From contig JBJOOR010000019.1 in the NCBI GenBank assembly GCA_046051225.1, forward strand, positions 1-43,192: 43,192 nucleotides of DNA, read 5' to 3'. Both the position numbers and the translations under genes were made by a program. How positions within the stretch are numbered: position 1 is the stretch's first letter; every line of letters begins with the position of its first letter. Under the pieces are notes generated by a model. That model worked only from the letters and a program-made list of their open reading frames with translations, had not been told where the DNA came from and did not search any database. Shown one piece after another: positions 1-8,135 of this stretch. The stretch comes from CAIODY01 sp046051225 (GTDB lineage: Bacteria; Bacteroidota; Bacteroidia; Chitinophagales; CAIODY01).

Positions 1-1642
1 AACAGGTGGCACAGGAACGTATACTTATTCATGGAATACAACACCGATTCAAAACACCCAAACGGCTACGAACCTACCATTTGGAACCTATACAGTAACA
101 GTAAAAGATGCGAATAATTGTTCAACAGCAGCTTCGGTTAATTTAACGCAACCAACCACATTAGGAAATATATTAGCATCAACTACCAAAAATGTATCTT
201 GTTATCATGGGTCAGATGGTATAGCAACTTGCTCGGTGCCAAGCGGCGGCACACAACCATTTTCATTTAGATGGAATACAATCCCAATTCAATTTACACA
301 AACAGCCACAGGATTGGTAGCAGGAACATATACAGTTGTAGTAACCGATGCAAACAATTGTGCTCATCCATTTTCAACTACAGTAGTTAACCAGCCATCT
401 GCATCGCCAATATTGCCAAGTACTGTATTGCAGAATGTATCTTGTTATGGTGGTGCGAATGGTGCTGTTACAGTTGCAACACCAACAACAGGTATTCCGC
501 CATTTTCATTTAGCTGGAATACAACACCCCCTAAATTAACACAATCTATTTCTAATTTACCAATAGGAATTTATACAGTATTAGTTACTGATAGTTTAGG
601 ATGTGTTCAAACATCTACAGCTCAAGTAATTCAGCCGAACAAATTGGTAGTAACCATTGCAGATACCATTGATGCTAAATGTTTTGCTACTAGTAGCGGC
701 TCAATTATTACAGCACCAATAGTTGGTGGCACAAAGCCATTTCAATATAATTGGAGCACAACACCTGTGCAACATACAGCAAATGCTACTCATTTATTTG
801 CAGGCAATTATTCAGTAATTGTAATTGATTCATTAGGTTGCAGCGATACAGCAAATGCCACACTTTCGCAGCCAAACAATTTACAAATAGTTAATTATTC
901 AGTAACTGATGTAACCTGCAAAACAAATCAAAACGGAAAAATTGAATTAAGTGGAATTACAGGTGGCACATTGCCTTATCAAATTTCATGGTCAAGCTTT
1001 CCTATTCAATATGGTTTAATAGCCGATAGTTTGTTGGATGGGTATTATATAGTTACAGTTAAGGATAGCAATAATTGTACAATCACTCAAAATTTTACAG
1101 TAAATTTAATTGATAATATTCAGGCTATTGCCTACAGTGATACTACCATTTCTAAAGGAAATAGTTTTACCATTAATGGAAATTCGAGTATCGGAATTTT
1201 TGGCTCTACACATTTTATTTGGTCAGATATACAAGGAAATATTTTAGCCAATACATCTTCAACAACAGTTTCGCCACAAACAACTACAAACTATATTTTA
1301 ACTATGTACAATGATAGTATTTGTAAATCTTACGATACAATTACAGTAAGAGTTGTAGACTGCCAACCTGTTATTTTTCCAAATGCATTTTCGCCCAATG
1401 GCGATGGAATAGATGATGTATTTAAAATTATGAATATTGAAGATGTAGAAAAAATTAATAGACTGCAAATTTATAACCGATGGGGCGAATTAATTTTTGC
1501 AACCAACGAAAAAAATCAAGCATGGGATGGTACATTTAATGGCAAACTTCAAGAACTAGATACCTATATATATTATTGCGAAGTAACTTGCTATGGCGGT
1601 TCAATTTTAAAAACAAAAGGTGATGTAATTTTGGTAAGATAA
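1..1642 (+). CDS. SprB-repeat cell-surface adhesin, gliding-motility type C-terminal domain (5' partial)
   Basis: The reading frame is open from base 2, so the gene starts before the window; the GTG near 236 is internal. The visible part holds tandem SprB-like repeats of 79-81 residues. Their conserved Cys-containing starts lie near 197, 440, 677 and 914, each followed by a W-N/S-TTP segment and a 'G-YTV-V-DS-GC' ending. A less regular Ig/PKD-like segment follows (about 1100-1370). The last 90 codons form the CHU_C / gliding-motility-associated C-terminal domain (PNAFSPNGDGIDD, then 'IYNRWGELIF' and 'WDGTFNGK'). In this phylum that domain is a type B signal for the type IX secretion system, so the protein is expected on the cell surface or secreted. 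SprB itself is a mobile gliding adhesin, but SprB repeats are common in other adhesins, so the exact role is unknown. A hairpin follows the stop codon directly. Confidence 0.9.
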   Translation, partial: TGGTGTYTYSWNTTPIQNTQTATNLPFGTYTVTVKDANNCSTAASVNLTQPTTLGNILASTTKNVSCYHGSDGIATCSVPSGGTQPFSFRWNTIPIQFTQTATGLVAGTYTVVVTDANNCAHPFSTTVVNQPSASPILPSTVLQNVSCYGGANGAVTVATPTTGIPPFSFSWNTTPPKLTQSISNLPIGIYTVLVTDSLGCVQTSTAQVIQPNKLVVTIADTIDAKCFATSSGSIITAPIVGGTKPFQYNWSTTPVQHTANATHLFAGNYSVIVIDSLGCSDTANATLSQPNNLQIVNYSVTDVTCKTNQNGKIELSGITGGTLPYQISWSSFPIQYGLIADSLLDGYYIVTVKDSNNCTITQNFTVNLIDNIQAIAYSDTTISKGNSFTINGNSSIGIFGSTHFIWSDIQGNILANTSSTTVSPQTTTNYILTMYNDSICKSYDTITVRVVDCQPVIFPNAFSPNGDGIDDVFKIMNIEDVEKINRLQIYNRWGELIFATNEKNQAWDGTFNGKLQELDTYIYYCEVTCYGGSILKTKGDVILVR

Positions 1643-1677
1643 TGTGGGTTTAAAAATTAATTTTGCACCCACATTTT
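1641..1677 (+). terminator. Hairpin terminator after the SprB-repeat gene
   Basis: Nine-base arms AATGTGGGT (1641-1649) and ACCCACATT (1667-1675) pair perfectly. The loop can pair further (AAAAT/ATTTT). A short T run follows. It overlaps the last base pairs of the stop codon and separates the adhesin from the tRNA gene. Confidence 0.6.
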
Positions 1678-1699
1678 AAAAATCTTAAAGTAAAATTTT

Positions 1700-1771
1700 G
1701 CCTTCGTAGTTCAACGGATAGAACGGAAGTTTCCTAAACTTTAAATACAGGTTCGATTCCTGTCGAAGGCA
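1700..1771 (+). tRNA. tRNA-Arg (anticodon CCT)
   Basis: A complete cloverleaf can be read by eye. The acceptor arms GCCTTCG (1700-1706) and CGAAGGC (1764-1770) pair perfectly. The D arm is GTTC/GAAC, and the anticodon stem GAAGT/ACTTT encloses the loop TTCCTAA with anticodon CCT. The variable loop is short, and the T arm is ACAGG-TTCGATT-CCTGT. The discriminator base is A and no CCA end is encoded. It decodes the arginine codon AGG. No intron or neighbouring tRNA is present. Confidence 0.93.
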
Positions 1772-1869
1772 CAAATAGTAAGCTATTTCGAATCTAATAA
1801 TTTTCTGCTTTCAGAAAAAGAATAAACAAAGTGTAGCTTCTGTTTTTCAGATTTTTCATTGTTTATTCC

Positions 1870-1877
1870 TACTTTTG
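1870..1877 (+). promoter_or_regulatory. Likely -7 promoter element of thiL
   Basis: TACTTTTG matches the Bacteroidota -7 consensus TAnnTTTG exactly and lies only 4 bases before the thiL ATG, so the transcript would be nearly leaderless. No clear TTG -33 element is visible at normal spacing. Confidence 0.5.
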
Positions 1878-1881
1878 TAGC

Positions 1882-2931
1882 ATGCAACAAAAAACTACAC
1901 CCATCAGTCAAATTGGTGAATTTGGCTTAATCAATCAAATAACAAGCACATTCGAAATAAAAAATAAAAATGTAATTAAAGGCATTGGTGATGATTGTGC
2001 TGTGATAGATAATGGAACCGAAAATTATACTTTAATAAGTACTGATATTTTAGCAGAGGGTATTCATTTCGATTTAATGTATACACCTTTAACACATTTA
2101 GGATACAAGGCTGTGGCAGTAAATGTAAGTGATGTTTGTGCTATGAATGGAAAAGCAGAATACATCACAGTATCGTTATCCATCAGCAGTAAATACAGCG
2201 TTGAAGCCATTGAAGAATTATACAGCGGCATACAAATGGCTTGCGAAAAATATAATGTTGAATTAATTGGTGGCGATACCACAAGTTCATTAAAAGGAAT
2301 GTTTATAAGCATTACCGTGATAGGAAGCGTAAGCAAAGAAAAAATTGCATATCGCTCGGGTGCAAAACCAAAAGAATTAATTTGTTGTAGTGGCGATTTG
2401 GGCGCAGCCTATATGGGTTTGCAATTATTAGAACGTGAAAAACAAGTATACCTTTCGCACCCAGGCGTATCGCCCGATTTAGAAAATCAAAAATATTTAT
2501 TGGGCAGAGAATTAAGAGCCGAAGCCCGTGTTGATATTATTGAAATTTTAAACAAACATCAAATCATTCCTACTTCAATGATTGATATTTCAGATGGATT
2601 AAGCAGCGAAATACATCATCTTTGTAAAAACAGTAATTGCGGTGCCACCATTTTTGAAGAAAAAATTCCTATTCATTCTGATACTTATGAAATGGCTGTA
2701 AAAATGAATATCGATCCTATTACAACAACTATGAATGGCGGCGAAGATTATGAACTTTTATTTACCATTACACAAAGCGATTATGAAAAAATAAAAGATG
2801 AAAATGATATTAGCATCATCGGGTTTATTACCGATGACGCTAATATTGTAAATTTAATTACCAAAGGAAATAATAGTGTAACCATTGAACCTAAAGGCTG
2901 GAAAGCATTTGCATCAACCGAACAACAATAA
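1882..2931 (+). CDS. thiL: Thiamine-monophosphate kinase ThiL
   Basis: ThiL uses ATP to phosphorylate thiamine monophosphate to thiamine diphosphate, the last step of cofactor synthesis, in the cytoplasm. The 349-residue protein has the normal length and the PurM/AIR-synthase-like fold signatures: 'GIGDDCAVI' near residue 35 (metal and ATP binding), 'LIGGDTTSS' near residue 130, 'DISDGLSSE' near residue 235 and 'NGGEDYELLFT' near residue 285. The ATG is preceded by a -7 promoter box. The oxidoreductase gene starts 10 bases after the stop, so the two are probably cotranscribed. No other thiamine genes are in view and no TPP riboswitch is visible in the short upstream gap. Confidence 0.95.
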   Translation: MQQKTTPISQIGEFGLINQITSTFEIKNKNVIKGIGDDCAVIDNGTENYTLISTDILAEGIHFDLMYTPLTHLGYKAVAVNVSDVCAMNGKAEYITVSLSISSKYSVEAIEELYSGIQMACEKYNVELIGGDTTSSLKGMFISITVIGSVSKEKIAYRSGAKPKELICCSGDLGAAYMGLQLLEREKQVYLSHPGVSPDLENQKYLLGRELRAEARVDIIEILNKHQIIPTSMIDISDGLSSEIHHLCKNSNCGATIFEEKIPIHSDTYEMAVKMNIDPITTTMNGGEDYELLFTITQSDYEKIKDENDISIIGFITDDANIVNLITKGNNSVTIEPKGWKAFASTEQQ

Positions 2932-2941
2932 TTTCAATATC

Positions 2942-3601
2942 ATGAAAATAATTATTACAGGTGCAAATGGTATGGTTGGTAGCGAAGTAGTTCGTCAGGC
3001 TATTCTCAATCCTGCCATTTCCGAAATCACATTAATAGCTCGAAAGCCATTAAACATCAACCATTCAAAGGTTAAAACTGTTTTACATTCTAATTTTTTA
3101 GATTACAGTTTGTTGCAACATATTTTTGAAAATAATGATGCATGCATTTGGTGTTTGGGCATTTCGCAAACACAAGTTAAAGAACCCGAATACATAAAAA
3201 TTACTTACGATTTTACCATAGCAGCAGCAAAAGCGATGCTTCAATATAATCCAATAATTACATTTTTATTTTTAAGCGGTGCAGGTGCTGATAGCGATGA
3301 AAAAAGCAACACATTATTTGCCCGAATAAAAGGTAAAACCGAAAACGAATTAAAGCGAATAGGCTTCAATCAATTATTCATAGCCCGACCAGGTGGAATA
3401 AGACCTATGCATAAAAAAGAAAATGCGGCTTTGTACGAAAAAATATTGATTCCATTATTCCCTATTTTCGAGTTGCTTATACCCAACAAAATGATAAAAT
3501 CTACCATTTTGGCAAAAGCAATGTTGCACATTATTTTGCATGGAAGCAATCAATTGATTCATGAAAATATGGATTTAAAAAAATTGGGCGAACAAAATTA
3601 A
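2942..3601 (+). CDS. NAD(P)-binding oxidoreductase, atypical SDR / HTATIP2-like
   Basis: The product is a 219-residue Rossmann-fold protein with a glycine-rich dinucleotide motif at the extreme N-terminus (TGANGMVG). It shows the general shape of the small NAD(P)H-binding proteins related to HTATIP2/YwnB: 'IWCLGIS' near residue 70, 'FLSGAGAD' near residue 110 and 'RIKGKTENEL' where classical SDRs carry Tyr-x3-Lys. The ATG at 2942 is chosen because the nucleotide-binding strand begins directly there; a TTG at 2885 would add 19 unlikely residues and overlap thiL. The substrate is unknown. It lies between thiL and a methyltransferase with short gaps and is probably in the same operon. Confidence 0.8.
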   Translation: MKIIITGANGMVGSEVVRQAILNPAISEITLIARKPLNINHSKVKTVLHSNFLDYSLLQHIFENNDACIWCLGISQTQVKEPEYIKITYDFTIAAAKAMLQYNPIITFLFLSGAGADSDEKSNTLFARIKGKTENELKRIGFNQLFIARPGGIRPMHKKENAALYEKILIPLFPIFELLIPNKMIKSTILAKAMLHIILHGSNQLIHENMDLKKLGEQN

Positions 3602-3624
3602 TTTCATCTAAAAAAATATTTATT

Positions 3625-4575
3625 GTGCGTTGGTATATTAAAGCTGTTGTTCAAAAAACCATTGGTAATCTACCTTTTGGAACACAATTAAATTATTTTT
3701 TTCAAAAAAATATTACCAAACGAGTAATATTAACCGATTTTATTTTTGATGATATACTATCGCATTATATTCATTTTAAAAAATTATTGAATGAAAATAC
3801 TGCCATCAAAAATTTTAACGAAACTACTTTTTTAGAATTAGGTACAGGCTGGCATCCCATTATGCCATTACTTTTTAGCCTCGAAAATGCTAAGGAAGTT
3901 TGCACAGTTGATTTAAATTTTCATGTTCGAAAAGAAAATATTTTGCGATTGATTTCATTTTTTGAAAATAGAATTCAACATCAATTTTTCAAAGAAAATA
4001 AAATTGAAATAGATGAAAATAGATGGCAAATGTTGATGAAAATAAAATCAGAATTACAAAAATCTTCATCGCCATCATTGATAAAACTAAATGAATTATT
4101 TAGCCAAATGAATGTAAAATTTTACAACGGAGATGCAGCTAAATTAAATTTTGAAAACAAAAATTTTGATATTTGCTTTTCGGTAAATACGCTTGAACAT
4201 ATTTACCAACCTATGTTGCAAGATATTTTACAAAATTATGTTCAGCATACAAATTCATCGGGTTATCATTTACATGTAATTGATATGAACGATCATTTTT
4301 CGCATATCGATTCATCTATTACTAAATATAATTACTTGCAGTATAGCAAAGAGCAATGGAAATTATTAGATAATAATTTACAACCACAAAACCGATTACG
4401 GATTACCGATTTCGAAAATATTTTCAGAACAATAAATTTATCAATTATTAAAGAAGATTCGATGCCAGCCGAAATGGAAAGCTTTAACAGTATTATGCTT
4501 CATCCCGATTTCAAACAATACAAGGCTGAAAGATGTGCCATTCCTAACACTACTTTGTTATTACAAAAAGCATAG
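3625..4575 (+). CDS. Class I SAM-dependent methyltransferase
   Basis: The product (316 residues) has a SAM-binding motif I 'FLELGTGWHPIMPLL' near residue 73, an acidic residue ending the second strand ('VCTVDLN') near residue 97, and a later 'FDICFSVNTLEHI' strand near residue 188. These are typical of the class I Rossmann methyltransferases. The start is a GTG 24 bases after the previous stop; no ATG in frame fits as well. The long helical insertion between motifs I and the 'NTLEHI' strand is unusual but the substrate cannot be inferred. It ends 57 bases before accD, and a promoter-like box sits in that gap, so accD probably begins a new unit. Confidence 0.8.
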   Translation: MRWYIKAVVQKTIGNLPFGTQLNYFFQKNITKRVILTDFIFDDILSHYIHFKKLLNENTAIKNFNETTFLELGTGWHPIMPLLFSLENAKEVCTVDLNFHVRKENILRLISFFENRIQHQFFKENKIEIDENRWQMLMKIKSELQKSSSPSLIKLNELFSQMNVKFYNGDAAKLNFENKNFDICFSVNTLEHIYQPMLQDILQNYVQHTNSSGYHLHVIDMNDHFSHIDSSITKYNYLQYSKEQWKLLDNNLQPQNRLRITDFENIFRTINLSIIKEDSMPAEMESFNSIMLHPDFKQYKAERCAIPNTTLLLQKA

Positions 4576-4596
4576 CTGCATTTTGCACATAATTAT

Positions 4597-4604
4597 TATC
4601 TTCG
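4597..4604 (+). promoter_or_regulatory. Possible -7 promoter element of accD
   Basis: TATCTTCG, one mismatch from TAnnTTTG, lies 28 bases before the accD start. The -33 element is not convincing. Confidence 0.3.
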
Positions 4605-4632
4605 CATTTCTTACAAAATCAAAAATCAGAAT

Positions 4633-5481
4633 ATGAGTTGGTTTAAACGAAAAATACAAGGCATTACCACAAGCACACGTGAAAAGAAAGAAGCGCCAGA
4701 TGGCGTATGGTTTAAATGTCCCGAATGTAAAAGCGCCATACCAATGGTCGACTTAAAAGACAATCTTTATGTGTGCCCCAAATGCGAATACCACAGCCGT
4801 ATTGGCTCAAAAGAATATTTCGATATTATATTTGATGATAATCAATTTACCGAATTGATGCCTACAATGGTGGCGAAAGATTTTTTACATTTTGTTGATT
4901 TAAAACCATACGACAAACGCTTAGTTGATACCATTAAAAAAACGCAATTAAAAGATGCTATGCGCAGTGGTCATGGCAAAGTAAATGGGCAAGATTTAGT
5001 AATCTGTTGTATGGATTTTGCTTTTATTGGTGGCTCGATGGGTAGTGTAGTAGGCGAAAAAATTGCAAAAAGTATTGATTATTGTGTGAAGCATAAAATA
5101 CCATTTATGATTATCAGCAAATCGGGTGGGGCACGTATGATGGAAAGCGCATTTTCATTAATGCAAATGGCAAAAACATCAGCCAAATTAACCCAATTAG
5201 CTAAAGCACAATTGCCTTATATATCATTATGTACCGACCCTACAACAGGCGGTGTAACAGCAAGCTACGCCATGCTTGGCGATTTAACCATTGCCGAACC
5301 AAAAGCACTAATTGGCTTTGCAGGACCAAGAGTTATTAAAGAAACTATTAAACGTGATTTGCCTGAAGGATTTCAAACTTCTGAATTTTTATTAGAAACA
5401 GGATTTTTAGATTTTATTGTTCATCGTAAAGATTTAAAAAACAAATTAGCATTAGCTTTATCTATGCTAAAAGTGGTTTAG
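4633..5481 (+). CDS. accD: Acetyl-CoA carboxylase carboxyltransferase subunit beta
   Basis: AccD pairs with AccA to move the carboxyl group from biotin to acetyl-CoA, making malonyl-CoA for fatty-acid synthesis. The 282-residue protein has the normal size and order. An N-terminal Cys4 zinc ribbon (CPEC near residue 29 and CPKC near residue 48) is followed by the carboxyltransferase core with 'GGSMGSVVGEKI' near residue 133, 'SKSGGARMMES' near residue 163 and 'TDPTTGGVTASYAMLGD' near residue 197. The protein is cytoplasmic. accA is not in the window, as is usual in this phylum. Confidence 0.96.
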   Translation: MSWFKRKIQGITTSTREKKEAPDGVWFKCPECKSAIPMVDLKDNLYVCPKCEYHSRIGSKEYFDIIFDDNQFTELMPTMVAKDFLHFVDLKPYDKRLVDTIKKTQLKDAMRSGHGKVNGQDLVICCMDFAFIGGSMGSVVGEKIAKSIDYCVKHKIPFMIISKSGGARMMESAFSLMQMAKTSAKLTQLAKAQLPYISLCTDPTTGGVTASYAMLGDLTIAEPKALIGFAGPRVIKETIKRDLPEGFQTSEFLLETGFLDFIVHRKDLKNKLALALSMLKVV

Positions 5482-5529
5482 TAGTCATTATGTTTTTACT
5501 CTTAATCGATTGTTGATGGTAAACTGAAA

Positions 5530-6270
5530 ATGATACGACAGCTAATAATATCAGCACTTTTTTTTCTGACAATTAAAACTTTCGGGCAGACAACTTTCAG
5601 GCAATGCAGTTTGACGGATACTGCTACTTTTTGTTCAGGGCATATCAAAATCCTTCAAATTAAAAAACCACACAGCAGAACAAACGATATCATCAACAAG
5701 ACCATAAGAAATTTTGTGGCAACAAATACAACGATTGACACCAATAAAATTGACAATATTGCTAAATCAATTCACTCAATTTCTGAAGCGGCAATTGGTT
5801 GGAACATTGACTTTGAACTAACAACACAGCGAACAACTTTTTATTGCTTTCATCTTTCTATGTGTGGTACTTGTGGCTCTTCTACAAGTTATGGAAGTGT
5901 TTATCCTTTAAACATTGACAAGTTAACTGGCAAGACAATAAAACTTGACGACATCATTAATCAAAGAAAAGAATTTGAAACTTTTGTTCGTGACTATTGC
6001 AAAAAATTTCGGGTTGACAATGTTTCTTACATGAGCGAACCCGATTCTACGGCTCACAAACAAAATCTTATTGAATATCGTTTAGGACTTGATGACGACT
6101 TTGAAATGACTGATTCAACAATCATCGTTAACACAAAAATATTTGACAACAACATTGCAGACTGGTTAAGACTTAGCAGAGACGCTGAAAGAAAAATAGT
6201 TGGAGAAGAATTTATGACAGTAGCCATTCCTACAAAACTAATTGACAAGTTTCTGCAAAGAAAAAAATAA
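5530..6270 (+). CDS. Exported protein of unknown function, DUF3298-like
   Basis: The first 20 residues form a signal peptide (hydrophobic core ISALFFLTIKTFG, likely cut before Gln-Thr). The remaining 226 residues resemble the DUF3298 type of periplasmic protein. Its hallmark is 'LNIDKLTGKTIKLDDII', which in that family precedes a C-terminal beta-rich half. A 'CGTCGS' cysteine pair lies near residue 114. No catalytic motif is evident and there is no T9SS tail. The gene sits with 6408-6965 between two blocks of core genes, which suggests an accessory insertion; that is inference from position only. Family assignment is tentative. Confidence 0.6.
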   Translation: MIRQLIISALFFLTIKTFGQTTFRQCSLTDTATFCSGHIKILQIKKPHSRTNDIINKTIRNFVATNTTIDTNKIDNIAKSIHSISEAAIGWNIDFELTTQRTTFYCFHLSMCGTCGSSTSYGSVYPLNIDKLTGKTIKLDDIINQRKEFETFVRDYCKKFRVDNVSYMSEPDSTAHKQNLIEYRLGLDDDFEMTDSTIIVNTKIFDNNIADWLRLSRDAERKIVGEEFMTVAIPTKLIDKFLQRKK

Positions 6271-6407
6271 TTTGCCTCAACTTGAGCTTCTTGCATCGGC
6301 GGTTGACGAGTAATTCCAACTTGTATTGGTTTCTATTATCTTTGTGCTAGCCGCAGAGCATTATAACCTCCAATGCTTCATCTCCAAAAATCTTTACAGC
6401 AAAGAAT

Positions 6408-6965
6408 ATGACAACAGAACGACATATAAAAATCGGACGACAAACAGCACTAGTTTCATTCTTGCTTGGAACAATTATTTTCATACTTTACTTCTTAACT
6501 TCTTCATTTGAATTACTATTTGTTGGTTATGGTTTTATTGCCTTAATAGGGCTAATAAACTTAGGTATTTTAGGCTTAATTTTATTAAAAGCTAAGAAGG
6601 ATAAAGACAATAGAAAAAAGCTATTGACAACCTGCGGACTAATGTTGCTAAATATTCCTATAATGCTTTTTTATTGCTGGGTTGCTATTATTCTACTTGA
6701 TACTATGAGAGTAACTTTTACAAACACAACTCAAACTACTTTAACAAACATTGAAATAATAGGTTGCAAGCCAGAACATATTGACAAGTTAGAAGCCGGG
6801 GAAAGTAAAACTGTTTGGGTTAGCATTATTGGAGATTGTTCTATCGAAGTAACTTATTTATCTAATGGACAACGAAAAGAAGAAATGGTTATCGGTTATA
6901 CAACAAGTTTAATGGGGCAAAAAATTACTCATATTATGGGGCACGAAGCAGATAGTAATTATTGA
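6408..6965 (+). CDS. Small inner-membrane protein of unknown function
   Basis: The 185-residue product has three strongly hydrophobic segments (about residues 14-32, 35-60 and 73-98). A basic cytoplasmic loop (KAKKDKDNRKK) lies between the second and third. A C-terminal soluble half of about 85 residues reads like a small beta sandwich ('TLTNIEIIGCKPEHIDKLEAGESKTVWVSI'). I do not recognise a named family. It follows 5530-6270 after a 137-bp gap without clear promoter or terminator. The second, 61-residue frame starting at 6326 overlaps it in another phase and is not considered real. Confidence 0.6.
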   Translation: MTTERHIKIGRQTALVSFLLGTIIFILYFLTSSFELLFVGYGFIALIGLINLGILGLILLKAKKDKDNRKKLLTTCGLMLLNIPIMLFYCWVAIILLDTMRVTFTNTTQTTLTNIEIIGCKPEHIDKLEAGESKTVWVSIIGDCSIEVTYLSNGQRKEEMVIGYTTSLMGQKITHIMGHEADSNY

Positions 6966-7117
6966 CAGTCATTAATAATTTTTATCAATAAAAGCCATAT
7001 ATATCAGCCTATTCAATAATTTTACCTAAAATCATATACAATAAGCCTTTCAAACAAGCCGCAAAAATATTTTCATCATTTTGATATTGGTTTTCAATAG
7101 ATTACAGTAAATTAAAA

Positions 7118-7139
7118 AAAATAATTGAACAATTATTTT
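7118..7139. repeat. AT-rich inverted repeat upstream of the rplM promoter
   Basis: AAAATAATTG and CAATTATTTT are perfect ten-base arms separated by two bases. The right arm runs into the -33 element of the rplM promoter. It could be an operator-like dyad or a terminator-like hairpin for upstream transcription. Confidence 0.4.
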
Positions 7140-7166
7140 GAAACCTAAAAAATGAGCTTACCTTTG
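7136..7166 (+). promoter_or_regulatory. Bacteroidota-type promoter of the rplM-rpsI-rpsB cluster
   Basis: A TTTTG -33 element (7136-7140) and an exact TAnnTTTG -7 element (TACCTTTG, 7159-7166) are 18 bases apart. Transcription would start near 7172, leaving a leader of about 28 bases before the GTG of rplM. This is the clearest complete promoter in the window. Confidence 0.7.
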
Positions 7167-7200
7167 CAGTCCTTTTTAAAAATAAAAAAAGCCAATAACA

Positions 7201-7647
7201 GTGGATAAATTAAGTTTCAGAACCGAAATGGCAAACGCAGCCACAGTAAAACACGAATGGTTTGTGATTGATGCCGAAGATCAAATATTAGGTCGTATGT
7301 GTACTCGTATTGCTTCGGTATTACGTGGCAAACATAAGCCAAGCTACACACCTCATGTTGATACTGGTGATTATGTAATCGTATTAAACGCAGGCAAATT
7401 CAAATTAACAGGTAATAAAATGATGGATATGGATATTATCACTTTTAGTGGTTATCCAGGCGGTCAAAAAATAACTAATCCTAAAGATTTGTTGCAAAAG
7501 CATCCTACCCGAATGATTGAAAATTGCGTTCATGGTATGTTGCCAAAAACAAAATTAGGAAGAGCAATGCACAAAAAGTTATTTGTGTATGCAGGTGCCG
7601 AGCATCCTCATGGCGCTCAAACTCCAAAAAAATTAGAATTAAAATAA
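7201..7647 (+). CDS. rplM: 50S ribosomal protein L13
   Basis: The 148-residue L13 is an early-assembly 23S rRNA-binding protein. Characteristic segments are 'EWFVIDAEDQILGRMCTRIASVLRGKHKPSYTP' cut in several conserved pieces near residues 20-52, 'GDYVIVLNA' near residue 57, 'HPTRMIENCVHGMLPK' near residue 101 and 'YAGAEHPHGAQ' near residue 131. The start is GTG, supported by the promoter 35 bases upstream and by the usual N-terminus of Bacteroidota L13. rpsI follows after 32 bases, which is the universal rplM-rpsI pair. Confidence 0.96.
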   Translation: MDKLSFRTEMANAATVKHEWFVIDAEDQILGRMCTRIASVLRGKHKPSYTPHVDTGDYVIVLNAGKFKLTGNKMMDMDIITFSGYPGGQKITNPKDLLQKHPTRMIENCVHGMLPKTKLGRAMHKKLFVYAGAEHPHGAQTPKKLELK

Positions 7648-7679
7648 TTAAGTAAACATTTCATTTCAAATAATAGAAC

Positions 7680-8066
7680 ATGGAAATAATTAATGCCGTA
7701 GGCCGTAGAAAAGCAGCTGTTGCTCGAGTTTTCATCAGAAAAGGAAAAGGCGAAGTAATAGTAAATCATAAACCGATTGCCGAATATTTTCCGGTAATGT
7801 ACAATCAAATGGCGGTTTTAAAACCATTACAAGTTACTGAAACATCAAAAGAATTTGATATTCAGTTAAACTGCGATGGTGGTGGAGTTAAAGGACAAGC
7901 AGAAGCTGCGCAATTAGCTATTGCACGTGCTTTGGTAAAATTCAACGCCGAATTAAAACCAACTTTAAGAGCCAATAATTGTATGACTAGAAATGCAGCC
8001 GAGGTTGAACGTAAAAAACCAGGTCATCGCAAAGCTCGTAGAAGCACACAATTTAGCAAACGTTAA
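7680..8066 (+). CDS. rpsI: 30S ribosomal protein S9
   Basis: S9 contacts the P-site tRNA with its basic C-terminal tail. This 128-residue protein shows 'AVGRRKAAVARVFIRKGKGE' near the N-terminus, 'GGGVKGQAEAAQLAIARAL' near residue 62 and the invariant ending 'KARRSTQFSKR'. It is probably cotranscribed with rplM and rpsB. The 69-bp gap to rpsB is low-complexity (repeated CAATTA words) and holds no clear promoter. Confidence 0.97.
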   Translation: MEIINAVGRRKAAVARVFIRKGKGEVIVNHKPIAEYFPVMYNQMAVLKPLQVTETSKEFDIQLNCDGGGVKGQAEAAQLAIARALVKFNAELKPTLRANNCMTRNAAEVERKKPGHRKARRSTQFSKR

Positions 8067-8135
8067 TTTATCAATTACATTTTTAGTATTTTATCAATTA
8101 ACAATTACAATTAACGAATAACTTTTTTCATAATA

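Noticed and set aside
6271..6407. Integron attC-like site between the two accessory genes
   Set aside because: Some weak dyad symmetry (GCGGTTG with TAGCCGC) is present, but no GTTRRRY core and no repeat of the site after the next gene.
6326..6511. 61-residue frame upstream of and overlapping the membrane-protein gene
   Set aside because: It overlaps the 6408 gene in another phase, has no domain features, and the 6408 frame encodes clear membrane helices.
7141..7200. Ribosomal-protein leader structure before rplM
   Set aside because: The predicted leader is only about 28 bases and AT-rich, with no stable hairpin after the promoter.
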